DNA of 64,000 nucleotides from Apostichopus parvimensis (taxonomy: Eukaryota > Echinodermata > Holothuroidea > Aspidochirotida > Stichopodidae): contig KN882341.1 of the NCBI GenBank assembly GCA_000934455.1, forward strand, positions 108,129-172,128. Direction: 5' to 3'. This document shows positions 13,301 to 28,300 of this stretch, one piece after another (position 1 is the stretch's first letter; the number at the start of each line of letters is the position of its first letter). The notes below the pieces were generated by a model, which saw only the letters and a list, made by a program, of their open reading frames with translations, searched no databases and was not told where the DNA came from. The translations under genes and the position numbers were made by a program.

Positions 13301-16300
13301 TGTAATAATGCTTTTAAACTCTTACCTCCCAGTGCCCAGTCTCAAGATCCAAATGAAAGTCAAAGTCAAACGGACGCCAACAAACTAGATGAAAAAAATA
13401 AAATACACATATTCTGATGTAATATATGAACCAATTCTCTTTGTTGTCCACAATCATGGTGTATAATCTTCCTTTTTATCTTTACTTTACCATATTTCAT
13501 ATTTGATACTTTTCCAGTTCAAATATGTTACTTTATGTGATGGGAAAAGTAATAGAAATTCATCAATTAATATTGTCCATTTTTCGTTCTTTACCTTGAA
13601 TATTCCAAGTCTTCATTATGTCTGTAAATGCATTAGGTGAGAAGGAAGTTGGCAGCCGAAGTTTATCAAACCTGCAAATAGAAAAGCTGAATCCTAACAG
13701 CTGTTTTAACGGAAAAGTTGTGCCTCAACCAGCTCCTAACTGTATTTTATTACTATGTGTAAATATTCACGGAATGGATAGTTAGGCCAAAGTATTAAAT
13801 TTATGATTGCAATTAATATTATTAAAGTGTTAAGCACGTGCAGTTTATCTTTATACTGTCAAAATAGAACATGGTTGCATTAGCTATCCGTACCATCTTG
13901 CGGCCCTTAAGATCAGGGTTCAATAAATGACTTATTTCTGTATAATGTACTACCTCCTGAAACTATAGCTATTAGTTTGGGGCACCCAGTTTCTGTTACT
14001 TCAAAACGTTGTCTATCTAGCAACTCCAACTACATCAAATATCACTAAGTTTTCTTGTCGGACTAATGGTTAGAAAAACTAAGAATGACTTCATTTTACA
14101 ATGGAAAATATCCTCCAAAACCAAATGTCATGTTAATTTGGACTCACCTGTTATATATTATGAAAATCAAAAGCTAATTTTATTATACAAGTTGCCAACA
14201 AAGATTCCGTGTTTAAGACCTATTTTTTGTATCATATTTGTTAATTATATACATATTAAAACGCTTTATCAATGTAAGAATTGTGTTCAGTCAAACTTAT
14301 CTACCATATGACTCCTCCAATGTTAACCAGGAAGTAATATTCTTCCCCCCCCCAAAAAAAATTTTTTTTTTCGTAGTTTAGCTGACAAGTCTATGGGAAA
14401 AGTACCCTGTTGTGGTGAATACCGTACTGTATTACGATACACACACAACAACGTTTTGTACGTGTATTCAAAGTATATATACAGTGTACACTTGATAAAG
14501 CATAGGTTAGCTTTGTAACTTACTACTATATGGCAAGTTTGTGGAACGAATGCGGTTTCTATGTGGTTAAACAATAGTTTCAATCATCAAACATATAAAT
14601 AATATCCTTGCAAGCCACTGTAAATGCACGGACAGTACTAAAGTACATGTTATAAGAAAGAAACAGTTCAGGTGATGAATTACACTTACCTTGATCCATA
14701 TATATCATTACAATATCATCTTTACACTGTCGTGCACCTGTGGTTTACTTACATCAGCTCCTTGACACTTCCACATTTCATTCCATATTGAAACAAGTTC
14801 AAAATATCCTTTTCTGTTAATGTCCACTTTTTGCCATATTGTTCATTGCCGTGTCCAAGATATTGAAAAGTACGAGACAGTGATTTCCGTTTGCCATATT
14901 CTGTATTACTTGCAGCTATGTGAATCTTTTCAACAGTTGGGAGTGTTGGTAAAGGTATCCCACTGTTTAGTATAATAGCGTCTTCTTCAACCTTCATGGA
15001 AGGGTAATCGAGGTATAAACAAGTTATTGGAATCTGTGACGGAGAAAAGATAACATGATTCAGAGTATACGAGTCACGTGACATTAACATATTAACAGTT
15101 AGCATTTCTAGAGCAACATTAAAGTGATGTAATCATGCATATGCTTTACTAGGTGGAACAGTACTGAGTCAACGAGTATGCGAAGCCCCGCTCCTGCAGA
15201 ATTTGGATATGTTCATAACTTTTGGGGTAACGACAAACTATATATTGGAATATATACTAAACTACAGGAAAGGATAGGGGGAATGTGAATAAGACGAGAA
15301 ACATTTTCTTTTTTTTCCAGTAGTATAATGAGAATATTGAGGAAGGAGGGGATGCCCCATCCCTGGCCAAATTTCTGTTAAGGAAAGAGAAACATATACA
15401 CCCCACCCGGTCACTTTGCTGTTCAGATCACATGCACTCTAGCCACCGGGTTCCTAGAGTACTTAAGGGCTTAGGGCCACCCCCCCCCCCCCTGACAGAG
15501 CCGAAGCCTCGTTGTTTAGTGCAGTTAATTGCTGATAAATTGTATACATCAATTGGACGTATTTATTTATTGGCCTTATTTTCATTCTATTTTCATTATT
15601 ATTTTTAAAACTAAGACATGACAAGCTCGGAGTGCCAAAAAAGGATACTTCTACTTTCACCTGCCTTATAAACATGGAAGAGTAGTGTATTGGTCAAATG
15701 TAATATTGTATTATCTCATCTTCCTACATGTAATATATATGGATATGAGGTATTTTACTCACCCCGCATCAGAAATGTTAAGATCATTGTGCGCGAGTAT
15801 GTGTGTGTTTGTGTGTGGGAGTTGTGGTGGGAGAGTGAGTCAGCAAAACAGTGTGTGGCAAACTCCTCCAAGGACATTTTCTGCTTGTCAATATATATAT
15901 GGATATGAGGTATTTTACTCACCCCACATCAGAAATGTTAAGATCAATGTGCGCGAGTATGTGTGTGTTTGTGTGTGGGAGTTGGGGGTGGGAGAGTGAG
16001 TCAGCAAAACAGTGTGTGGCAAACTCCTCCAAGGACATTTTCTGCTTGTCAACATGTAAGAAAAATGCACTAAATCACATGATCTGTAGAGATTGAGACA
16101 CATTTGAAAATAGGACAGATTTAGGCATTTAGGGTCGGGGTAAAGAGTTAAGTGAGGTCATACGTCAAAATGACCTAAATTGTGCGAATAAATATGTCGT
16201 GAAATTATCCTAAACTGTAAGTCGTGTAAGCACGTGCCTGCGTTACTGGTGACGTGATAGATCAGAGGTCAAGTACCCCAAAAATGTTTTTAGTCATTAC

Positions 16301-19300
16301 CTGCTTGTCTGTATCTTGGGCCAGGATACAGTAAAAATGGGTATACGTTTGCCCTCTTCGAGTTACCTGAGAAATCCTAGATTGTGCCATAAGATGCTAG
16401 AGTATTATTTTTGTGGTATTGGCGTTCCAAAGAACTTCCTCGAATCTTCTCGAATTTTATACAACTTACTACTGTGAAGATGCAAGAAACATCCAGAATG
16501 TATGTTTCCATTTTGATAAATCGTTTAACGAAAGGGTGAAAGAAAATCCAGAATCAAGCTGAATTGGTATTAATGCTTGGATCTTCACTCAAGCGAAAGA
16601 GAGATTAACATCACCACCAACAGACAGTTTCGTCGCTTTCCCTGTACTCAAAAGTCCTGTACAGATAGCATATTTGCTCCGTTGTGGAATATTATCGTAT
16701 GCGATAGCCTACATTATTGTTGCTCGGACTAAGCTTGAGTTCTACTGCTATCATGTGTTAATATACACTAAACTTATTCGCATATATAATTATATTTACC
16801 TATACACATGGATGTAGCGTACAATGAATTATAGTTTATTATATTTAAGAGGACTGTCATTCAGTAACACTGTAACCGGTCGTTGTATTGGCTATGCCTT
16901 GCATTTGCACCGTGTAATTCTATGCACTAGTATCAATGGTATTTCAACTTCATTAAACTGCTTTTGTTCTGTTTTGCATCCTAATTCAACCATACAATAC
17001 ACTTTGGGAAATGCATTAGCTGAAACAAGACAACGAAATACACTCTTACGCATTAGCCAATTTACGCTCTACAATTAGTATAAAAGTGAACTATGTTTCC
17101 TCATGAAGACCATAATATATGATATATATATATATATTTAGAACTAACAAATGAAGGTCTATGCAATCCATTATTTTTTCTCAGTTTTATTTACTGTTTG
17201 CTATACTGGTAAGGTCGAACTTCTTTTTCTTATCTGTAGCACTGATAAATAGTTTAGTGGTCCTTTCAATATTACTATTTAGTTAGGTCAGAATGCACAT
17301 GTCTGGTATGGCTGAGTTGGCTTATGAAAGGTAATCAGTAAAATATCTTTACTAAAGAACATCATAGCAACAGTTACGATAACGTATTCTTACCTTATCT
17401 TTCTAAAGTGCTTTTATCCAAGATTTCAGTGGGGAAAGAAAAAAGTTCACAACAAATTGCACACACATTAAATATAATTGACTTACCTCATGACTGGATG
17501 CAATGTGAATGAACATGATAGTCGACGTCTGCTTCAATATGTCGTCCTTGTTCCTGATACGGACGGTATCTGAACACAGCTGTCGTAGAGTTTCGATGTT
17601 ATCAACCTGAAACCATATAATTAATATTGGATTGTTGTGCGTAGTTTTAAATAGAGAATGCAGCGTTATCATTTCAGTTCAATCAGCAATGCGCTCATAT
17701 TTATCGAGTGAGGATACGAAATTCAAGCACCAAAAAAAAGAGCAAGAAATACTTTGAGGCCATTTTTAATGAAAGTCATATGATTCAAAACTAAATCAAG
17801 AAAATTTCATGTCCATTCTTTCAATTTGGTTTCAGTTTATCAAGAGAGGGGATATATATGATACCGTAATGCAAGATAGGTGGTAAAATTAACTTGTGAC
17901 TTCTTTGGTGAAGAGAGAATTAATTCATTGAATACTGTCCAATTATGTAAGGTGGCGGTTTTTGCCATCTTGATACTTCCAAAAGAAGAACTATTATATA
18001 ATTGATGGTTTTCTTTACTAAGCACATTTACACAGCAACAAAACGCGAAAATATGTTATAGAATATTCCTTCTGCGATGACACAATCATTAAAGTATGAA
18101 TGTGTCTATTACTGAATGAAACATACAATATGTCTTAGTAGGCAGTAGGCTACATATATTAGACAAAGAAAAAATAACCCGCCAATGGAAGGCCGTTAAT
18201 CAATGTCAGTAGCAATGTTGAAGGATGCTCTGCCCTGACATTACACACTTCCTTACTTTTCTAGAAATACCCTGAGCATACCAGTCATCATAACCATATT
18301 GGCCCTGTACAATTTGTAGTCAGGCTGTACTGTACAAGGGCAACTCGGTCAGAAAATCATGAGTAACCACCATTAACCACATGAAGTTGTGGCCTCCTGG
18401 CCCATATTCACCCCAAACAGGCATTTCCACGTAGAATAGCAATTGATCCCATCTGGGCAAACCAACGTGACATAGTTATGTATCAAGAAAATGATTCAGC
18501 TGGAGTCACATTGTTGGGCGGAAATACCAAACAGTGACAGGAAGAGAACATATCGCTTTACATCAGGCAAATCTCATTTATGTCAGAGTGTCTAACATGT
18601 CTATGATTGCATGGGTTCTTTTGCTTTGTCAGCAAAGAATGATGAGGAATGGAACCAAGTCTATGTACATGTGATCAGATGTAAAAGGTAATGGGAGACC
18701 GCGCCCTCTACTATTTGGTAGGTTAACAACCCAAACAGTGCTAGATTACAGATATTCACAATATGTGTTATGTATTAGTTGAGTAAGTGATGATAGTTAG
18801 TTGATAGTCCTGCAATCTCTGCCTTGACTGATTTACAGAGAATTATCTATTTGCTAGTTATCCAACAAATTGGTAATTTGCTAGTTATCCAACAAATTGG
18901 TAATTTAAGCCTCATTAAATCAGTTTTTATCCTGGAATTCAAATACTATAGTTTATTACCGAAAAGGATTATTTCGACTTGCTTCCCGTTACCATATCTG
19001 TAGTGCAGTGTATACCTTTAATGATGACTAACACTATAACCAAATGGAACCACGTGGTCTTTACTATAAACAGTTTCTTTTTTAGTAGAGAGTGCTCTCA
19101 TCTCTTTAAAATAGTCTGTGGCGCAGTCAGCATTAGTTGCTTTATAAATAATGGTTTATATTGTAGGTTAGATTCACTAACAATCGTTAAGCTTGAACTT
19201 TCGATTTATTTAGGTTCTGTAATACTACGGTTTATTTAAGTATTAACTAATTTCGTTTAGTTGTTACATTTATTCTACAAGAATCACTTGCTTTTAAGGA

Positions 19301-22300
19301 AAGTAGCAACTGTTTCTTTGCAACGCATGATAGGATCAAGTTCCCAAAATATTACGTAACAAGTAATATATTAAGGTGTAAACAAATTCTGGAAATGTAG
19401 ACTTTATTTCTGGGTAATATTTGTATTTTATCAACTGGTTTGTTGCTCAGTTTATCCTATGGGGTTCTAAAGCTTAAAAGCTTAAGCTTGGAATATAATT
19501 CCATTCTTATGAAGTGATGAATCTTCAATGGAATACCAAAAGGGCTACTTAAAATTCCAAATATTTTGCAGAGAACCCCAATTTTGAGTATGTTTCGCAC
19601 GAACTCTACATGATAGAAGAAGATATGAGCCGAATCGTTGACATCATCTCATCAACACCTTTGCTGTTCTTTGCATAACTATTAAGCCACTATCAATTAA
19701 AAATATATATAACATATCGACAAGAATCATTTCTAATTTTTATATTTATTTGTTGCTGCGGCCTGAGTTTTGAACATTGGATTTGTTACATTGGATATGA
19801 TGCTGGTTATTTCTACCTTCAGGTGAGGCAGGATGCAGACCTTGGATAGAAACTAAATGTTTAAACATATTACAATCAGTGCTTTGTAATACCTAAGAGT
19901 GTGCGCCTCGATTGATATCAACTTGATTTTTATTCCAATTTCTACAGCCAATAGAAGAAGTAATGATCACGGAACGAGGGCAGTTGACCAACGCAACACT
20001 TGCATGGTCGCAGAAGAGCGTTTCTATCAGGCGTTTATTTGTTGATGCATCTTGCGGGCTTAAAGTATCGGTTAGTTATTTCATGGGATTTCCAGAGTTT
20101 AAATTGAGGGCGCTGTCATACTGGTCCTTGCAAAGCCGTACACAACCTTCGGACATAGAGTAACATGGGTTAAGTTATCTCATTGCATAACGATACACAT
20201 AAGTCACGAAACTTGCACACAAAGCTACAATATGTTTCTGCTACAACTAATTCTAACGAACAATTGTCAAAAACAAGGTTAAGCAATGATTTTGAACCTC
20301 CTTCCAATTTTTTCCCTTTACATTTTCTTCGTTCTTCAGTTTTTTCTATTTACAACTTTCTATGATGTGAGGTGTAGTTTTTTGTGTGTTTATATTATCA
20401 GTGTGAATATTTGGGTACGGTACTGTCTTATTTGTAAGGAAACTCTTGAGGAATACCATTGGTTATGGTTCTGAGAAAAAGTAATAATGCTTTTAAACTC
20501 TTACCTCCCAGTGACCAGTCTCAAGATCCAAATGAAAGTCAAAGTCAAACGGACACCAACGAACTAGATGGAAAGAATAAAATACACATATTCTGATATA
20601 AAATATAAACCAATTCTCTTTGTTGTCCACAATCATTTTGTATAATCTTACTTTTTCATCTTTATTTTACCATATGTCGTATTTGATACTTTTCCAGTTC
20701 AAATATGTTACTTTATGAGATGGGAAACTAATAGAAATTTATCAATTAATATTGTCCATTATCTGTTCTTTACCTTGAATATTCCAAGTCTTCATTATGT
20801 CTGTAAATGCATCAGGTGAGAAGGAAGTTGGCAGCCGAAGTTCATCAAACCTGAAAAAAGGCCGAATCCTAACAGCTGTTTAACGGAAAAGTTGTGCCTA
20901 TAATGTATTATTGTGTGTAAATATCCACGTAATGGAAAGTTAGGCCAAAGCATTACGTTAATGCTTGCAAGTAATATTGTTAAAGTGTTAAGCCCGTGCG
21001 TTTTATTTTATACTGTCAATATAGAACATGTTCGCATTAGCTATCCTTATCATCTGGTAACCCTTAAGACCAGGGTTCAATAAATGACTTATTTATGTTA
21101 TAATTTAATATATCCTGAAACTATAGCTATTAATGTGGGGCACCTAGCTTCTGTAACTTCAAAACGTTGTCTATCCAGCAACTACATCAACTGTCACTAA
21201 GTGTTTTTGTCGAACTAATGGTTTGAAAAACTAAGAATGACTTCATTTTTCAATGGAAACTATCCTCCAAAACCAAATGTCATGTTAATTTGGACTCACC
21301 TGTTATATTTTATAAAATTCAAGAAGCTAATTTTGTTATACAAGTTGCCAACAACTATCCCGTGATCAAGACCTTCATTTTTTGTATCATATTTGTTAAT
21401 TATATACGTATTAAAACGCTTTAAACGATGTTAGAATTGTGTTCAGTCAAACTTGTCTACCATATGACTCCTCTCTTGTAAACCAAAATCTATTTTCGTG
21501 GTTTAGCTGACAAGTCTAGGGAAAGGGTACCCTGTGGTACTGAATATCGTACTGTATTACGAAACACGTACAAGAACGTTTCGTACGTGTGTTCAAAGTG
21601 TATATAAAGTGTACACTTGATATAGCATAGGTTAGCTGTGTAACTTACTGCTATACGGCAAGTTTGTGGAACGAATGCGGTTTCTATGTTGTTAAATATT
21701 AGTTTCAATCACCAAACATATATAGAATATCCTTGCAAGACACTGTAAATGCACGACAGTACTAAAGTACATAGTATAGGAAAGAAACAGTTCACAAAGG
21801 TGATGAATTACACTTCCTTTGATCCTTATATATCATTACAATATCATCTTTACACAGGCATGCACCTGTGGCTTACTTACATCAGCTCCTTGACACTTCC
21901 ACATTTCATTCCATATTGAAACAAGTTCACAATATCCTTTTCTGTTAATGTCCACTTTTTGCCATATTGTTCATTGCTGTGTCGAAGATATCGAGAATTA
22001 CGAGACAGTGATTCTGTAATACTTGCAGCTATGTGAATCTTTTCAACAGTTGCAAGTGTTGGTAAAGGTATCTCATTGTTAAGTATAATAGTGACTTCTT
22101 CAACCTTCATGCAAGGGTAATCGAGGTATAAACAAGTTATTGGAATCTGTGACGGAGAAAAGATGAAATGATTTAGAATATACGAGTCACGTGACATTAA
22201 CATATTTACAATTAGAATTAAAGTGATGTAATCATGCATATGCTTTACTAGGTGGAACAGTACTGAGTCAACGAGTATGCGAAGCCCCGCTCCTGCAGAA

Positions 22301-25300
22301 TTTGGATATGTTTATAACTTGTGGGGTAACGACAAACTATATATTGGGATGAATACTAAACTACAGGAAAGGATAGAGGGATTTTGAAAAAGACGAGAAA
22401 TATTTTCCATTTTTTCCAGTAGTATAATGTAATATCATAACGAGCCCACGACTTCGGCATGTAATGTTATAAAGGGACTCGCCAGAGAGAGGTACTGGGG
22501 TATCTTGATGCCGTATTTTACGCTTCTTCAGGAGACGTCTCGAACGGGCGATAGAGGAAAACACAGACAGTTCTCCCATAAACAAGTTGACAAGATAGGA
22601 TTTGATTAGTGATTCGGTATCATTTCTTCTCTGTCTATTCTCTTCTCTAATTAAATAAAATGATTAGTTTGCCGGCAAAATATAAACAAAAATACAATGA
22701 TCTGACTCCGTCAATTACGCAACTCGAAGTCACGAACTTGCGGGACCATGCCGCTTTTTAGAAAACACTCCACCGAAATATCCCACTGCGCATAGTCAGA
22801 AGGCAGCTGATAACCTGCCCATCCTGCATTAACTAACGATATAAAAATCAATTCATAAAGCACTGATCTGCCCTGATTGGTTGGGAGTTTGGAAGTCCAC
22901 CCTCTTTATGGAAATTACCCCATAACACGTGAGAAGGGCCTTCTTGAATGTTCCACAGATACATCGGATCTATTTTGGGAAAAGGGCCCTGTAACATGAT
23001 TCAATAAGATAGTTAAAACTTCTCGTGGGAAAACTGAATCCTCGACCCAAATAAATATTTAAAGGCCCTGTACGGTCTCTTGATGGAGTGTTCCAGGAAC
23101 ATCAAAGAGGGCAGTATTAATATTTCATAACAATCATGAGAATATTGAGGAAGGGGGGATGCCCCAGCCCTGGCCAAATTTCTGTTAAGGAAAGAGAAGC
23201 ATATGCACCCCACCCGATCACTTTGCTGATTAGATCACATAGCTCTCTAGCCACCGGGTTTCTAGAGTACTAAAGGGCATAGGGCCACCCGTCCCACCCC
23301 CTCTGACAGAGCCGAAGCCTCGTTGTATAGTCATGCGGTTAATTGCTGATTAATTGTATAAATCAATTGGACGTATTTATTTATTGGCCTTATTTTCATC
23401 CTATTTTCATTATGTTCAAAACTAAGACATGAGAAGCTCGGATGGCCAAAAAGGATACTTTTATTCAAATACTGGTCGTATGAACTTCTACTTTCACCTG
23501 CCTTGTAAACATGGAAGAGTATTGTATTGGTCAAATGTAATATTGTATTATCTCATCTTCCTACATGTAATATATATGGATATGAGGTATTTTACTCACC
23601 CCGCATCAGAAATGTTAAGATCATTGTGCGCGAGTATGTGTGTGTGTTTGCGTGCGTGGGAGTTGGGGGTGGGAGAGTGAGTCAGCAAAACAGTGTGTCG
23701 CAAACTCCTCCAAAGACATTTTCTTCTTGTCAACATGTAAGAAAAAGGCACTCAATCACACGATATGTAGAGAATGAGACTCATATTAAAATATGACAGA
23801 TTTAGGCATTTAGGGTCGGGGTTAAGAGTCAAGTGAGGTCATACGTCAAAATGACCTACATTGTGCGAAGAACTATGTCGTGAAATTATCCTAAACTGTA
23901 AGTCGTGTAAGCACGTGCCTGCGTTACTGGTGACGTGTAGATCAGAGGTCAGTAACCCCCAAAACGCTTTTGGTCATTACCTGCTTGTCTGTATCTTGTG
24001 TTAGGATACAGTAAAAATGGGTATTAGTTTGCCTTCCTTGCGTTACCTGAGAAATCCTAGATTATGCCAGAAGTTTCTAGAGTATTATTTTTGCGGTATT
24101 GGCGTTCCAAAGAACTTCCTTGAATCGTCTCGAACTTTATACAACTTTCACTGCACTGTACAGTATATAAGTCAATAACTACTGTGAAGATGCAAGAAAC
24201 ATCCAGAATGTATGTTTCCATTTTGATAAATCGTTCAACGAGAGGGTGCAAGGAAAATCCAGAATCAAGCTGAATTGGTATAAATGCTTGGATCTTCACA
24301 TAATCGAAAGAGAGATTAACATCACCGCCAACAGACCGTGTCGTTGATTTCCCTGTACTCAAAAGTCCTGTACAGATAGCATATTTGTTGTTGTTCGGAC
24401 TAAGCTTGATTTCTACTGCTGTCCAGTGTTAATATACACTATACATATTCGCAGATATAATTATATTTACAAATATACATGAGTTTGGCGTACAATGAAT
24501 TATAGTTTATTAGATTTAGGGGGACTGTCATTCAGTTTGTTTTAGTCTCACAACCGTAACGGTGACTTTTCTGCAGTGTTCGTCGAATTGGTGAAAAGAA
24601 AATGAAACCGGTTCACGTATAGCGTCGTTAGGTAGTGTTACGGTTAAGAAAGGCAACGGTCTGATACTTGAACAAACAAACACAACGTAGGTAGGCCTCA
24701 CTGATCTGTACACTATGCCGTATTCCTACTACACATTCAAAAAACAACTGGATAGAGCGGATATTTTAACTTAACCGGAAATTTCGGGTCACTATAAGTC
24801 CGAGACCGTGCACTCCGTGTACAGTCATAATTTGTTGACATGTTTATTTTTACGAGTTGCACACCTTTCATTACTACATTGAGAGTGCATACTACGTTAC
24901 TACATACATTGAAGTACATTACTACACATACCACATTAGAGTACATAAGAGTACATTACTACATACACTACATTAAGACCGACGAAATGATGAAATAACG
25001 CTGTGTGATTTCGATTGCAGAAGACATACAGAAAATGATGTCCTTCACAAGAAGTGAATACACAATTAACCAACTTTCATATTCAGATATAACAAAGTGA
25101 TATCCCACAATAGTAAACAATTTAAATTAAAGGACCTGGAAGATAAGTGGCTCGACTTACGTCATGATATGATGCAGTTTGTACGGATATGATGGTTAAA
25201 CATTGTTGTAAATACTGATCCCTGTCGCCGATAACGACCTTTTCTGAACAAAGTTGACGAAGATATTTCTTGTCTGCAACCTGTTAACGTAATGAATCAA

Positions 25301-28300
25301 TATGTTTACAAGGAATAGGGGTGTAATAAGGTGAAAGTAAAATAATGTATAAATGAATAGCTGAATTTGTTCTAAAATTGTAATTCCATCAGTACTAAAA
25401 CAATAAATACCATTAGCAATGCATAACGTGAATGTTAATTTTTAGTATAACCCCCTTATTACCCCATTGGGATCATATCATTGTCCCTGGTGGAAAAATA
25501 TTTACACATTGTAATAACTTAAAATTTGGTCATTTTTGTCAATAGGGACCCAAGTATTGACAGATAGGTATTGAAATGAGGTTTGAATTTTATTAAATTT
25601 TTTTTATAATTGAGCTAATTAGATATGTAAATATGCAAATGAGGTCATGATACATACACTGTACTTTCCTTTGCCCATTTGAAATTATTTTGATGAAATC
25701 TGCTGGACTTTTGATAGTTTGATGAGTTCAAGACATGTTATTGTACAAGTAAAATATAATTTGATGTTTGAATGTGAGAAATATGACTGATTTTTTTGAC
25801 GTTTCGTTAAAGTTTCATTCGCGAATAAATTATTTATTTTACAGGCTACCAAATTTAGGGTTTATATCAAAGTTATGGTCTCCATACTGGTCAAGGGCTC
25901 TTCTGGAGTGATAAGTATAGGCTGTTGTTCATCCACATCATATTTGGCACCTCAGTTGTTGCTGTAACTGGAGCAAGGGTCTAATAAAAGGCTAATTAGT
26001 ATGCGCATCATTACAAAATTTGTATAAACAATACACAAAAAAGGGAAACAAATTGCTTGACTTTTGAAATTTCTTATTCAAACTTAAAAAACCAGTTCAT
26101 TCCCTTCCCCTTAATCATATCTACTACCAGGTTGCCAACCCCTTCCCCCTTATACCCCTCCCCTCCCTCCAAACAACTTGACCTACATATAATACGACGC
26201 TACTACAGTACATGTATACACAATACATACAGTGTGGTTTACCATGTCAGGATTTCATCGTCAGAATCTTCTTCAGATTCAGCGATGTCGTCATCCTCCA
26301 ACGGCTGGATGGTCAAATTGACCATAAAAAGAAGGTCTAACGCCTCTTCGTAGTATTTAGCCATGATATTATGTGCTAAATACCGTTTCAATTACGTAAG
26401 TGATAGCGTTGACCACACGCTACACGGAGCGTTTCAACTGTGGTTAACCGGAATTCTATACCATAAATATGCTCAAGTTGAATTTCTAAGGATTACTCAC
26501 AATGTGGAGACGCTATTGCTAAATTGTTTCTATACAGCCAGGCGTTTCAGTGTGGCGCTTCTGAAGAGCTAAAAATCATCTCTGTAGGGTAAGGCATTCG
26601 GGAAAAATATTTTTGGAAATGAGACCGTGTTTTGGCCCTAACTTAGACCGAGAAACGTAATTTTTTGACATATTTTTCCCAAATACAGAGCCATCTCTCT
26701 ACCTATGCCTGTGAGGCTCCTGATTTGATTCCTTGTATGTTTTAGCTAGTTGTAATTGGAAAGGGTTAGTTAATTGAAGGTTTTCACTGTTCTCTCGATT
26801 TTTTTGAAAAAAAGGTCAAAACGACTGGTTTTTTGAATGTAAACAAATCTTTGAAGACTCAAAAAAAAAGTCCATGTGACCCCCTCGGAAAAAGGTTGTT
26901 TATTGATGCAGGCTGTCTTATGTGCAAAATAAAGCTATGGGAAGCTCTCTAGTGTATTCCTATCTCGAGTAAATGATTTTCTAAAAACATGGTGCAAATA
27001 TGGCACATACAGCACAATGGTAATAAGGAGACTACCATCTACGAACTCGCATCGATGGAAGCTATGGTAGCCTAGGGTCAATACAAGCCATTGAAAAGGT
27101 ATCTATATAACTTTGACAATATCCAAGAAGACAAATAACTATTATTCATTAATAATGACAAAAAGTTCCTGAGCATACTTACCTCCCACTGGCAAGATTG
27201 AACATTCAGTAGAACTTCACGGTCTAATAGGCTCCAACAGACTAAATGGAAAGTAGGTGCATGTTCCATCAGTACTCATAGACATACTATTTATGTAAGT
27301 TGATTTCTTTAGGTCGCGTAAGTTTAACTTAGAAGTATTTGCAATTTATTTTACGATCACTTAAGTGTATCTCTAATGGATGAGTCATTTCCGCATCATT
27401 CTCTCTTTTCAGTTCATCCGCTTACCTCGTTCATCAGCCGATACACATTGCATTTAGAATTTTTAGGACATTGATATGTTCACAGCTCTAACTTTAATAA
27501 TTACAATAATTGCTTGTAATCTGCAAAATTGTTAGCATACGTTAATTCCTATATATACGCTTGACCGTACTTTACAAAACACATTGTCTTGATACATTTA
27601 AAAAAAAAATCGTCATTCACTGTTTTATTGTCAGATGCAAAGTATCACCGCATTAAATAGAAAGACAAGGAACATATGCATTTGCGATACGGAATGATAT
27701 GTTCTTGAACTAGACATGCTTACCATTTTCAAAATTTTGCAAAGCTAACAACTCTAGCCAACTGACAGTTATATCGATATTCGATTGTAAAATAAGCACA
27801 AATATTCTAAAGCCAGTTTATACTTAAACGTTACATATAATTAAGTAATTTAAAGGACGTTGTGAGGAAAAATCCTCTTCATACTATTGTTACAATAAAT
27901 GGGAAGGATAATATAATTCACTGGCCTATAAAGTGCATTAACAACCATGCTGATTTACCTTTAATGTCCCGTGACATCATACTTATAGGAAGTGACTCCG
28001 ATGAGAAGGAGAGAGGCAACACGCAACCGGCGAGCCTTTTGAGTAAAAATGAAGTTATGAATTTAGCTATCGAACATAAAAAATGATTGCTTCAAGACAT
28101 TACATATATACCTTACAACTTCTTAGGAGTCCCAAATACTTCGTTTGGTAATACATCTGTATCAAACCATTAGAATAAAATATGCGTCGCTTGAATGTTA
28201 TGCAGAGTGATGACAATATCTTATGTGTAAAATAATTATATATTGCGCCATGAAGCAAGGATTGCACGCGCGTTTAGGTATAATGATATATTTATATCAA

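Larger units (their letters stand above)
9597..16866. repeat. Tandem segmental duplication, unit 1 (contains cassette 1)
   Basis: Unit of about 7.3 kb that aligns end to end with 16867-24537, introns included. The left edge is at 'actgtaac(c/t)cg' and the right edge at 'gactgtcattcag', which recurs at the end of unit 2. Intron sequence is shared almost line by line (for example 10.67-11.45 kb against 17.93-18.74 kb), showing a recent event. Exons A1, C1, D1 and B1 lie inside; the remainder is intron. Confidence 0.85.
16867..24537. repeat. Tandem segmental duplication, unit 2 (contains cassette 2)
   Basis: Unit of about 7.7 kb, collinear with unit 1. It is longer mainly because of an extra block of about 700 bp near 22.43-23.13 kb, while it lacks the second copy of the 160-bp repeat found in unit 1. 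Exons A2, C2, D2 and B2 lie at matching offsets. Confidence 0.85.

Noticed and set aside
15685-16103. Overlapping frames with repeated VCVCVW-like peptides
   Set aside because: Produced by a GT-rich 160-bp direct repeat in an intron.
27862-28086. Plus-strand 74-codon open frame
   Set aside because: It is the antisense of exon D3 of the receptor gene; D3 has matching length, phase and homologues, and this frame has none.
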